From the NCBI RefSeq assembly GCF_004362215.1, contig NZ_SNWR01000001.1:5376001-5440000 (forward strand): a DNA stretch of 64,000 nucleotides. Reading direction: 5' to 3'. This document shows, piece after piece, positions 17,030 through 24,940 of this stretch (position 1 is its first letter; the number at the start of each line of letters is the position of its first letter). The translations under genes and the position numbers were made by a program. Source of the DNA: Paractinoplanes brasiliensis (GTDB lineage: Bacteria > Actinomycetota > Actinomycetes > Mycobacteriales > Micromonosporaceae). The notes beneath the pieces were generated by a model, which made no database searches, was not told the origin of the DNA, and saw nothing but the letters and a program-made list of their open reading frames with translations.

Positions 17030-18520
17030 GTGACGGACGACAAGCATGTGGTGGAACGCGCCGGCTGGGCGCCGGTCAGGCATTTCGCCGAGCGCAGCAT
17101 CGCCGGTCTGATCGCCGTGGTGCTGGCCGGTCTCGGCTTCGGGTTGCTGGCGTTGCTCGTGCGCGGCAACTGGAGTCCCCTGCGCCGGCTCGACCAGGGG
17201 ATCGCCGATGGCATGAACAGCCTGGTGGCGCCGCACGAGGCGGCCGTAAAAGTGATCACCACGATCACCTCGCTGGGCGGCCGCGGGGTGCTGGTCCCGC
17301 TGGTCGCCATGGCGGTGCTGTGGCTGTTGATCCGCCGCCGCCCTCGCCTGGCGATCTATCTGGCGGTCACCGGGCTCGGCGCGGCGGTGCTCGACCCCTC
17401 GCTCAAGGCCCTGGTCGGGCGGGTCCGCCCGGTGGTTGCCGACCCGGTCGCGTTCGGCGGCGGCAACAGCTTCCCGAGCGGGCACACGCTGGGCGCGACG
17501 ATCGTCTGGGGCTCGCTGGCCCTCGTGCTGCTCTCCGCCACGCGCGGGCGCCGGAAGGGCTGGATCCTGACCGTGGCCGCCCTGATCATCGTGGCCGTCG
17601 GGCTGAGCCGTATCGCCCTGAGCGTGCACTTCCTCTCCGACGTGCTGGCCGGCTGGCTGATCGGCCTGGCCTGGATCAGCGTCACGGCGTACGCGTTCCG
17701 GGTGTGGCGCCGCGAGGCCGGTCGTCGCGTCCCGTCCGTCACCGAAGGCCTGGAACCGGAGGCCGCGGGGGACCTGGCGCCCGCGCCGGCCGAGGAGAGG
17801 GTGCTGCCCCACCCGTGGGCCAAGGGGGCCGAGATCCTGGTCGGCTGGGTGTTCACCTTCGGCGTCCTTTACTTCGTCGGGTACGCCCTGACGAAGTGGA
17901 CGCCCGGCACCGGGTTCGGCGCGTGGGACGAGGGAGTGAACCGGTGGCTGCAGACCTTCCGCACCGAACGGCTCGACCACCTGAGCTGGCTCGCCTCCAA
18001 GGCCGGCGACACCCACGCGATCCTGATGGTCTGCCTGGTCTTCTGCCCGCTGGCGCTGGCCCTGTGGCGGCAGTGGCGGCCGGTCGTGTTCATCGTGCTG
18101 ACCATGGCGGGGGAGCTGACCCTGTTCCTGAGCAGCTCCGCCGCCGTCGGGCGCCCGCGTCCGCCGGTCGAGCAGCTGGACGGCCAGATGCCGACCTCGT
18201 CGTTCCCGTCGGGGCACATCGCGGCCACCATGTGCCTGTGGGTCGCCATCGCGGTCGTCGTGATGCCCCGCGTACGGCAGTGGTGGCGCTACGCCTTCCT
18301 GGCCCTCGCGGTGCTCATGCCGGCGATCGTGGCGCTGTCCCGGATGTATCGCGGCATGCACCACCCGACCGACGTGCTCGGGGCGACGCTGCTGACGGCC
18401 TGCTGGGTCGGAGCCCTGTATCTGATCCTGCGGCCCGCTGAACGGGCCGAGACCGTCAGCGAGGCCGCCGAACATGCGCAGGCCGTGCATCATGAGCAGC
18501 ACCGGCCGGTCGCAGCCTGA
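17030..18520 (+). CDS. Tandem PAP2 phosphatase (two lipid-phosphatase domains in one chain)
   Basis: 496 residues with two complete-looking PAP2 membrane domains. Domain 1 (about residues 75-235) has KALVGRVRP, SFPSGHT and SRIALSVHFLSD. Domain 2 (about 300-475) has GRPRP, SFPSGHI and SRMYRGMHHPTD. In domain 2 the KxxxxxxRP lysine position falls in LSSSAAVGRPRP and appears to be Ser, so domain 2 may be impaired. Most PAP2 enzymes have a single domain. GTG 17030 starts 10 bases after the BrkB stop. Likely substrates are phosphatidate or polyprenyl/lipid phosphates, matching the upstream lipid kinase. Confidence 0.85.
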   Translation: MTDDKHVVERAGWAPVRHFAERSIAGLIAVVLAGLGFGLLALLVRGNWSPLRRLDQGIADGMNSLVAPHEAAVKVITTITSLGGRGVLVPLVAMAVLWLLIRRRPRLAIYLAVTGLGAAVLDPSLKALVGRVRPVVADPVAFGGGNSFPSGHTLGATIVWGSLALVLLSATRGRRKGWILTVAALIIVAVGLSRIALSVHFLSDVLAGWLIGLAWISVTAYAFRVWRREAGRRVPSVTEGLEPEAAGDLAPAPAEERVLPHPWAKGAEILVGWVFTFGVLYFVGYALTKWTPGTGFGAWDEGVNRWLQTFRTERLDHLSWLASKAGDTHAILMVCLVFCPLALALWRQWRPVVFIVLTMAGELTLFLSSSAAVGRPRPPVEQLDGQMPTSSFPSGHIAATMCLWVAIAVVVMPRVRQWWRYAFLALAVLMPAIVALSRMYRGMHHPTDVLGATLLTACWVGALYLILRPAERAETVSEAAEHAQAVHHEQHRPVAA

Positions 18521-18558
18521 ACCCGGACGGTTTCCCCGCCATCGACCGGGAGCGAGTC

Positions 18559-19335
18559 ATGACCCTGCGTTTCATGACGTGGAACATCAAGACCGGCGGG
18601 AAGGGACGCCTCGACGCGATCGCCACGGTGATCCGCCGGGAACGTCCCGACCTGCTCGCCCTGCAGGAACTGCGCGGCTTCGAGCGCGACGACGGCCGGG
18701 TGATGAGCGAGCTGGCCGACACCGTCGGCATGATGCCGCACCTGGCCCGCTCGTTCCTCGGGCAGCCGGTCGCCGTCCTCGTCCGGCCACCCCTGCGGAT
18801 CACCGGCCGGGCGGTGGTGCGGTTCCGGCTGCATCACGCGGCGGCGGTGGCCACGGTCGCGACCCCGGACGGCCCGCTGCGCGTGGTCAGTGCTCACCTG
18901 AACCCGTTCTCGCCGTACCGCCGCATGCGTGAGGCGGTGTGGCTGGCCGCGCGTTACCGGCCCGACGAGATGCCCACGATCGTGGCCGGCGACCTGAACG
19001 GCCTCGACCCTGGCACCGACCACACCGCGACCCTCGCCCCGCAACCCGGCTTTCTGCGGGCGCGTCACCTGGCCGCGGACGGCACGGCCGACACCCGGGC
19101 GCTGGCCGCGTTCCTCGACGCCGGATACGCCGACCTGTGGAAAGTGGCCGGTTCGGGCTCGCCGCTGACCGTGCCGACCACCCGCGGCGGCGGTCGCGAG
19201 TTCTCCCGGATGCGCCTCGACTACGTGCTGGCCGGTCCCGGGATCGCCGCCGGGGCGACCGGCATGACCGTGATCCGCGGTGACGAGACCGAGTTCGCCT
19301 CAGATCATTACCCCGTACGCGTCGATTTGCCGTAG
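18559..19335 (+). CDS. Endonuclease/exonuclease/phosphatase (EEP) family hydrolase
   Basis: 258 residues. EEP superfamily motifs in order are MTWNIKTGG (Asn ligand), LLALQELRGF (catalytic Glu), VVSAHLNPF, IVAGDLNGLDPG (Asp-Asn pair), MRLDYVL and the C-terminal SDHYPV dyad. No signal peptide is seen. The substrate could be a phosphodiester, nucleic acid or phospholipid headgroup. It follows the PAP2 gene by 38 bases and probably ends the lipid-related run. Confidence 0.88.
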   Translation: MTLRFMTWNIKTGGKGRLDAIATVIRRERPDLLALQELRGFERDDGRVMSELADTVGMMPHLARSFLGQPVAVLVRPPLRITGRAVVRFRLHHAAAVATVATPDGPLRVVSAHLNPFSPYRRMREAVWLAARYRPDEMPTIVAGDLNGLDPGTDHTATLAPQPGFLRARHLAADGTADTRALAAFLDAGYADLWKVAGSGSPLTVPTTRGGGREFSRMRLDYVLAGPGIAAGATGMTVIRGDETEFASDHYPVRVDLP

Positions 19336-19432
19336 ATGATCGATTTGATTGGGGCGCGCTGATCGCTATCATCAGCGACGGCCGCACTCGGAAGCATTTC
19401 AGTGAGGGAGTGCGCGAAACCGGAGGCGTTCG

Positions 19433-21550
19433 ATGGCAGATCAGCGCTTCGCGGTGATTGTGGGGGTCAATGACACCCGCACCCGCCTGCGCTTCGCCGA
19501 ACGAGACGCCGAGGCCGTCCACGAGCTGCTCGAGCTCGAGGGCTTCGACGCGCGGCTGTTCACAGGCCAGCATGTCACTGCGAGTGATGTCAAGGCTGCG
19601 CTGCGCCAGATCGCGACGCGCGCCGACAAAACGGATCTCCTTGTTGTCTATTTCGCCGGGCGCGCGATCACTCCTACGTGGAGTCGGGGCGCGGAAACCT
19701 ATTTGGTCACTCCCGATCTGGACGAATCCGCCCTTTCCGTCAATCCCGATTCGGGGCTGCGGATGGCGTTTCTCGAGCGGGACGTGCTCGAGTTCTTCGC
19801 CGGCACGGCGATGCTCGTGGCCGACGCCGCCGGCCCCTCCGGGTTCCTGGGGCCGCAGAGCCACCGGTACGCCGCCCTGGTCTCCTGCGCGGAGGACGCC
19901 GCGGAACGGGAGACCCCCGTCGTCGGGCACGGCGTGCTCACCGCCCACCTGCTCGCCACGCTGCGCCGGCAGCCGCACATCACGTTCGGCGAGCTGACCC
20001 GAGCCGTACGGGCGCAGGGTCTGTCCCCGCTGGTCACGGGGCCGTCATGGGCCGAGGACGTGGTGCTGGTCGGCGCCGCCGGCGCCCCCGCCCCGGCTGT
20101 GCTGCCGCTGGCCAACCCGCTCGACGCCGCGACCGGCGAGATCGGGCAGCTGATCCGGCGGCTCTCGCAGCACGCCCGCATGCCCCGGCACGCCGCCCCG
20201 CGTTCGACCGGCACCCGTGCCGACGCCGGGGTCGCCGCGCCCTCCCGGGTCGAGTACGTGCGCGCGGCCACCAAGGCCCACTCGACGGCCCTGCTCGAAT
20301 ACACCTCCGGCGGGTTCCAGCCGATCGACTCGAGCAAACGGTTCGACCTCGAAGCGATCCGCCCGATGCTGCGGTTCCCGCCCGGCGCCGACTGGTTCGG
20401 GCACACCGCCCACGACGACCACCGCACGGTGCTGTGCGTGCCGCTGCGCCACGCCGAGGGCCGTTCGCTGCTGCTGGCCCTGGTCGACCCCGCGCCCGAG
20501 CTGCTGGGACTCGGCCAGCCCCTGGCCAAAATCCTCGAAACCGTCTGGCGTACGGACTTCGCGGCAGCCCCCGACGAGGCCGAGATCGAAGTGCTGACCG
20601 CGCTGCGCGCGGCGTTCGGCCGGCTGCCCCGCGCGCTGTTCGAGGACTGCTTCGAGCTGTACCGCCGGGTGCTGGAGTCGTACAGCGTGGTCTTCCAGCC
20701 GGTGATCACGCTCGGCAAGACCGCCCGGCGGATCGAGGTGCACAGCTACGAAGCGCTGGCCCGGCGCTCGGCCTCCGACTCCCGGGCCCCGGTCGCGATG
20801 CTGCGGCTGGCCGAGGTGTGGGGCGACCGGTTCGTGGTCGAACGCGACAAGGTGATCCTGCGGATGGCCCTGCACACGTACGCCCGCGCGCACGCCGAGG
20901 GCCCGTGGGCCCAGCCCAAACCCCTGTCGATCAACGTCGCCGTGCGCTCGCTGCTCAGCGACGCGTACGTCGAGGTGCTGCGCACGGCGATCGCCGAGCT
21001 GGGATTGGAACCGGCGGCGATCACCTTGGAGATCTCGGAGCAGGACCCGATCGAGCCCCGCCGCGGCGAGCAGTGGGCCGAGGCGCCGCACGCGTACTTC
21101 CACAAGCGACTGGCCGCGATCGCCCGCGACGTCGGGGTGGCGTTCGCCGTCGACGACTTCGGCGAGGGGTACGCGTCGCTGTCGCGGATGGCCGAACTGC
21201 CGCTCACCCAGATCAAGGTGGACCGGGCCATCCTGCACCACCCACTGGCCGCCAAGGAGCTGTCACTGGTGATGGACACCGCCCGGCACGCCAGCCACGC
21301 GCCGCGGGTCGTCATCGTCGAAGGCGTCGACGACGAGTCCCCGCTGACGCTGCGTGAGATCTACGAGCAGCGGATCCGGCACGTGCAGGGCTACATCACC
21401 CAGCAGCCGGCCCGGCCCGGCCTGAGCCGGCTCGAACCCGAGGTGTGCGAGCGCATCGCCGCCCTCGTACGCGGGGACGACGAGCATCGCGGCACCCTCA
21501 TGACCAGGCCCCGGGCAGCCGGTGACCTACCGATGCAACGCGGCGCCTGA
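19433..21550 (+). CDS. Caspase-like (catalytically dead) domain fused to an EAL c-di-GMP phosphodiesterase domain
   Basis: 705 residues. Residues 1-200 follow the peptidase C14/caspase pattern: RFAVIVGVNDT, LRFAERDAEAVHELLELEGF, then VVYFAGRA where GHG is expected, and LVADAAGPSGF where DAC(H/R)SG is expected. The catalytic His and Cys are therefore Arg77 and Ala133, so it is a pseudo-protease. Residues about 255-370 look GAF-like. Residues about 430-690 form an EAL domain that keeps SYEAL, SINVAV, LEISE, VDDFG, IKVD, EGV and QGY, so c-di-GMP hydrolysis is plausible. No membrane segment. It is monocistronic, with the DivIVA-like gene 123 bases downstream. Confidence 0.75.
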   Translation: MADQRFAVIVGVNDTRTRLRFAERDAEAVHELLELEGFDARLFTGQHVTASDVKAALRQIATRADKTDLLVVYFAGRAITPTWSRGAETYLVTPDLDESALSVNPDSGLRMAFLERDVLEFFAGTAMLVADAAGPSGFLGPQSHRYAALVSCAEDAAERETPVVGHGVLTAHLLATLRRQPHITFGELTRAVRAQGLSPLVTGPSWAEDVVLVGAAGAPAPAVLPLANPLDAATGEIGQLIRRLSQHARMPRHAAPRSTGTRADAGVAAPSRVEYVRAATKAHSTALLEYTSGGFQPIDSSKRFDLEAIRPMLRFPPGADWFGHTAHDDHRTVLCVPLRHAEGRSLLLALVDPAPELLGLGQPLAKILETVWRTDFAAAPDEAEIEVLTALRAAFGRLPRALFEDCFELYRRVLESYSVVFQPVITLGKTARRIEVHSYEALARRSASDSRAPVAMLRLAEVWGDRFVVERDKVILRMALHTYARAHAEGPWAQPKPLSINVAVRSLLSDAYVEVLRTAIAELGLEPAAITLEISEQDPIEPRRGEQWAEAPHAYFHKRLAAIARDVGVAFAVDDFGEGYASLSRMAELPLTQIKVDRAILHHPLAAKELSLVMDTARHASHAPRVVIVEGVDDESPLTLREIYEQRIRHVQGYITQQPARPGLSRLEPEVCERIAALVRGDDEHRGTLMTRPRAAGDLPMQRGA

Positions 21551-21673
21551 CACCCCGGCGGCTTCCACCGCGCGGACCCGTCCCGGACGCGGCGTAGGCT
21601 GTAGGCCGTTCGCCGGGCACCCTCCGGTCCGTGACGTCGTCACCAGAGCCCGCGAACTACCGCGACAGCGGGG

Positions 21674-22357
21674 ATGGGAACACGGGTGCGGATAACACCA
21701 GCCGACATACACAACCGGGTCTTCGGGAAGTCGCCGCTCGGCAAACGCGGCTACGACGAGGAAGAGGTCGACGGCCTCCTCGACGAGGTCACCCAAGAAA
21801 TGATCCGTCTGCTGGAGGAGAACGAGCGGCTGCGGCAGCAGTCCGGCCGCGAGCCCGCCCCCCAGCCCGGACCAGACCTGCGTGGCGAACTCGCGGCGGC
21901 CGGCGAACGGCTCGACCGGGCCCGCCGGGCCTACGACGGGGCGGAACGCCGCGCCCGCGAGACGCAGCAGCAGCTCGCCGCGGCCCGGCGCGCCGCCGCC
22001 GAGGCACCCGCGCTCGCCGCCCCCAGCGGCTCCGACGTCCAACGCGTGCTGGCCATGGCCCAGCGCACCGCCGACGACCACATGCGCGACGCCGAGCGGG
22101 AGTCGGCGACACTGCTGGCCGAAAGCCGGGAACGCTCCGACCAGGTGATCCGCGAGTCGATCGCCAAGGCGGAAGCGCTCGAATCGGACGCGCGCCGCGA
22201 CTACGACCGGTCGATCGCCGGCGTCGAAGCCGACCGCCGCCGGGCCCTGGCCGACATCGAAGGCCTGACCACCCTGGCCGGGCAGTACAGGGCCGGCCTG
22301 ATCGAGCACATGGCCCGTCAGCGATCCTTCATCGACAGCGCCGGCCCGGACGCCTAA
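21674..22357 (+). CDS. DivIVA-domain coiled-coil protein
   Basis: 227 residues. The N-terminus (VRITPADIHNRVFGKSPLGK, then RGYDEEEVDGLLDEV) matches the DivIVA domain that targets curved membrane. The rest is a long coiled coil with Ala/Arg/Glu heptads interrupted near the middle (ALAAPSGSDVQRVLAMAQRT). Such proteins act in polar growth, septation or envelope assembly in actinobacteria. It is shorter than Wag31-type DivIVA and lies outside the division gene cluster, so it is probably a paralogue. Its stop overlaps the convergent helicase gene by four bases. Confidence 0.83.
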   Translation: MGTRVRITPADIHNRVFGKSPLGKRGYDEEEVDGLLDEVTQEMIRLLEENERLRQQSGREPAPQPGPDLRGELAAAGERLDRARRAYDGAERRARETQQQLAAARRAAAEAPALAAPSGSDVQRVLAMAQRTADDHMRDAERESATLLAESRERSDQVIRESIAKAEALESDARRDYDRSIAGVEADRRRALADIEGLTTLAGQYRAGLIEHMARQRSFIDSAGPDA

Positions 22358-24129
22358 CGGTTGAACCGTTCGCGGCGCACGGTGGGCTTCTTGCCGCGGA
22401 TGGTGCTCTTCTGCAGCGACCGGATCACCCTGTCGGCCTCGGCCTCGGGCACCTCGACCAGCGCGAACCGGTCGGTGATCTGGATGGCGCCGACGTCGCG
22501 GGCGGGCAGCCCCGACTCGTTGGTGATGGCGCCGACCAGGTCCTGCGGCCGCAGACCGGCCCGGCGTCCCAGCCCGACGAACACCCGGGTCAGGTCGTCG
22601 CTCGACGACCGGGACCGGCGCTCGTTCGGGTAGCGGGCACCCGTGACCGGCTTGCCCCGGTCGCGTTCCCGGGGCGGCATCGCCGTCGGGATCTCGGGCT
22701 CGTCGACGTCACCGCCGTTCGCGTCGTGCAGCAGCTTCAACCCGGCCAGCGCCACCTGCTCGAGGTCGGCCTCGTCGGTGAGCAGATCCAGGATCGGGCG
22801 GAACCGCTCCAGATCCTCGTCCTCGTCGGCCAGGGTCTCGCGCACGGTCGTGCGAAGCAGCTCGAGGCGCCGGGCCCGCAGGTCGGTCACGGTGGGCAGT
22901 TTCTCGGGGGTGATCCGCTGCCCGGTGAGGCGTTCGATGGCCTTGAGCATCCGCTGCTCACGCGGCTCGGCCAGGGTGATCGCGGCGCCCTCGCGCCCGG
23001 CCCGGCCCACCCGGCCGATGCGGTGCACGTAGGCCTCGGGCGCGGCCGGGACGTTGTAGTTGATGACGTGCGTCAGCAGGTCCACGTCGAGGCCGCGGGC
23101 GGCGACGTCGGTGGCCACCAGCAGCTCGGTGCTGCCGCCTCGAAGCCGGCCCATGACCCGGTCACGCTGGTCCTGGCTCATGCCGCCGTGCAGCGCCTCG
23201 GCCCGGTAACCCCGGCCGTTGAGGCTCTGGGTGACCTCGTCGACCTCTTCCCTGGTGCGGCAGAAGACGATGGCCGCCTGCGGCGCCTCGACGTCGAGCA
23301 CACGGCCCAGGGCGGCCGTCTTGTGCGCCCGCGCGATCAGGAACGCGCTCTGGCGCACGCGGGGCAGCGCGTCGGCCTGCGTGGTGTCGCGGCCCATCCG
23401 GATCCGCAACGGCTCCCGCAGGTGCCGGCGGGCGATGGCGTCGATCCGCGGCGGCATCGTGGCCGAGAACAAGACCGTCTGCCGGGTCTCGGGCGTCTCG
23501 GCCAGGATCGCCTCGATGTCCTCGGCGAAACCCATGTCGAGCATCTCGTCGGCCTCGTCGAGCACGACGGCCCGCACCTCACCGAGCTGCAGCGTGCCCC
23601 GCTCGATGTGGTCGAGCACCCGGCCCGGCGTGCCGACCACGATGTCGACGCCGCGCTTCAGCACCTGCAGCTGCCGGCTGATCGGCTGCCCGCCGTACAC
23701 CGGGAGGACCCGGACACCCAGTTCGCGCCCGTAGCGGTGCACCGCCTGCGAGACCTGCTCGGCGAGCTCGCGGGTCGGCACCAGCACCAGCGAGGCCGGC
23801 CCGCTCCGCGCCCCCGGCTCGAGCGTCCGCGGTGCCGGTCCGCTCTGCGCTTCTGGTCCGCTCTGCGCTTCTGGTCCGCTCTGCGCTTCTGGTCCGCTCT
23901 GCGCTTCCGGCCCGAACCTCTGCAGCAGCGGCAGCGCGAAGGCGGCGGTCTTGCCCGTGCCGGTGGCGGCCTGCCCCACGAGGTCATGCCCCGCGATCAG
24001 CGGCCGGATCGCCTCGCGCTGGATCGGGGTGGGTTCCTCGTACCCCAGACCACTCAGCGCGCGAAGCAGTTCCGGCCGCAGTCCGAGCGCGGCGAAGTCC
24101 GCAACAGCATCCAACTGGTCCTCATCCAT
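22354..24129 (-). CDS. DEAD-box RNA helicase (CsdA/DeaD-like) with C-terminal RNA-binding domain
   Basis: 591 residues. Helicase motifs in order are a Q motif (PTPIQREAIRP), AATGTGKT, PTRELAEQ, GTPGRVLDH, DEADEMLD, SATMP, IVFCRTREEVDEV, ATDVAARGLD and YVHRIGRVGR. The C-terminal 80 residues form a DbpA-type RRM (TRVFVGLGRRAGLRPQDL...) with a basic tail. ATG 24129 (MDEDQLDAVADF) is preferred; upstream codons look non-coding. An 18-bp in-frame tandem repeat gives four EAQSGP units between motifs Q/I and Ia (about 23835-23910), which varies the length of a surface loop. Confidence 0.92.
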   Translation of the reverse strand: MDEDQLDAVADFAALGLRPELLRALSGLGYEEPTPIQREAIRPLIAGHDLVGQAATGTGKTAAFALPLLQRFGPEAQSGPEAQSGPEAQSGPEAQSGPAPRTLEPGARSGPASLVLVPTRELAEQVSQAVHRYGRELGVRVLPVYGGQPISRQLQVLKRGVDIVVGTPGRVLDHIERGTLQLGEVRAVVLDEADEMLDMGFAEDIEAILAETPETRQTVLFSATMPPRIDAIARRHLREPLRIRMGRDTTQADALPRVRQSAFLIARAHKTAALGRVLDVEAPQAAIVFCRTREEVDEVTQSLNGRGYRAEALHGGMSQDQRDRVMGRLRGGSTELLVATDVAARGLDVDLLTHVINYNVPAAPEAYVHRIGRVGRAGREGAAITLAEPREQRMLKAIERLTGQRITPEKLPTVTDLRARRLELLRTTVRETLADEDEDLERFRPILDLLTDEADLEQVALAGLKLLHDANGGDVDEPEIPTAMPPRERDRGKPVTGARYPNERRSRSSSDDLTRVFVGLGRRAGLRPQDLVGAITNESGLPARDVGAIQITDRFALVEVPEAEADRVIRSLQKSTIRGKKPTVRRERFNR

Positions 24130-24273
24130 CCCCACAGGATACGAAGCCCGCCCCGCCGGGGTGACGATGACCTGCCTCGCCGCCGTCAGCCCGCCCCGAA
24201 CACGTTCGATGCCCACCGCGATCGCCACGACGACAACCCCACTTCGCACCTCCGGGCGGGTGCCGTCCGAGGC

Positions 24274-24580
24274 TCAGCGCGACAGGAGAAACGGGGCCAG
24301 GACCTCACGGACCCGGACGTCGACGGCGCTGGTGTCAGCGCCCCCGGTCGAGTTGCTCCACGTCCACCACGCTGCGGGAGAAGGCCTAGTCGAGCTTGGT
24401 GCCCGCGTCGAAGGCGAAGGCGGTCACTGGCAGCCGCTGAAGCCCCGAGACACCGTCGTTGACCAGACCCGAGGACAGCCCCGACAGGATCACCACCAGA
24501 ACCGCGACAAGGGCGACGACGCTCCCTATGAGCGTGAACCGTCGGCGCGCGAAGCGAAGCTCGCGCAATGCCAGGAACGT
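24274..24580 (-). pseudogene. Remnant of an FtsX-like ABC transporter permease (N-terminal part)
   Basis: Reading from 24580, a GGAGGA ribosome site precedes ACG in the place of a start codon, followed by FLALRELRFARRRFTLIG, a hydrophobic segment, and SGLSSGLVNDGVSGLQRLP, as in DevC/FtsX-type permeases. The frame meets TAG at 24386-24388, but homology-like sequence (AFSRSVVDVEQLD) continues past it. A second frame then ends at 24274. Lost start, internal stop, frameshift and missing bulk of the permease all mark a decayed gene. No partner ATPase gene is present. Confidence 0.65.
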
Positions 24581-24845
24581 CGATCCTCCTCCCGGGTTAT
24601 GACTCGATTGGCTGACCGCGACGGCCACTGCAATGCTGTTGTCGTAGCGCAGTCGGCGGCGGCATCGCGGCGAGCGATCACCCATGCCCCGCACCCCGAC
24701 CGTCACTTGCCATCCGGCGAGGTGGCATTCGACCTCTTCGGAAGCACTCCGACGCTGAGCTCGCGTCTCACCGACTTCGGTGCAGTCAGTCGGCAAATTC
24801 ATGCGCCGGCGCAAAGCAAGGGCGGACAAAAGCGCCCACGCAAAA

Positions 24846-24873
24846 GTCTGGTGGGCGCAGGCGCCCACCAGAC
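24846..24873. other. Perfect hairpin upstream of the CRISPR 1 leader
   Basis: GTCTGGTGGGCGC, a two-base spacer, then its exact complement: a 13-bp inverted repeat 21 bases before the leader motif. It lacks a T-run. It could terminate transcription entering the array, bind a protein during adaptation, or be a relic of an insertion. Confidence 0.5.
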
Positions 24874-24890
24874 TAGAATCGACGCGACAC

Positions 24891-24940
24891 AAGTGAACAA
24901 AAACCAGGTTCTTGATCTCTAACCCCGCAGTTCAAGAAGC
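24891..24940 (+). promoter_or_regulatory. CRISPR 1 leader
   Basis: Comparatively AT-rich stretch just before the first repeat. It contains TGAACAAAAACCAG (24894-24907), TTGATCT and CAGTTCAAGAAGC directly against the repeat. The same elements occur, in order, beside the other two CRISPR loci (38130-38181 and 54039-54090, both on the minus strand), which fixes its identity and orientation. Confidence 0.82.

Noticed and set aside
16937..18502. 521-codon minus-strand open frame, and similar ones at 20045-21241, 27842-29662 and 61504-63105
   Set aside because: All lie opposite genes with clear domains and have shadow-frame composition.
23951..24922. 323-codon plus-strand frame across the permease relic and leader
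   Set aside because: Antisense to the RNA helicase start and the permease remnant; composition is low complexity and it ends in the CRISPR leader.
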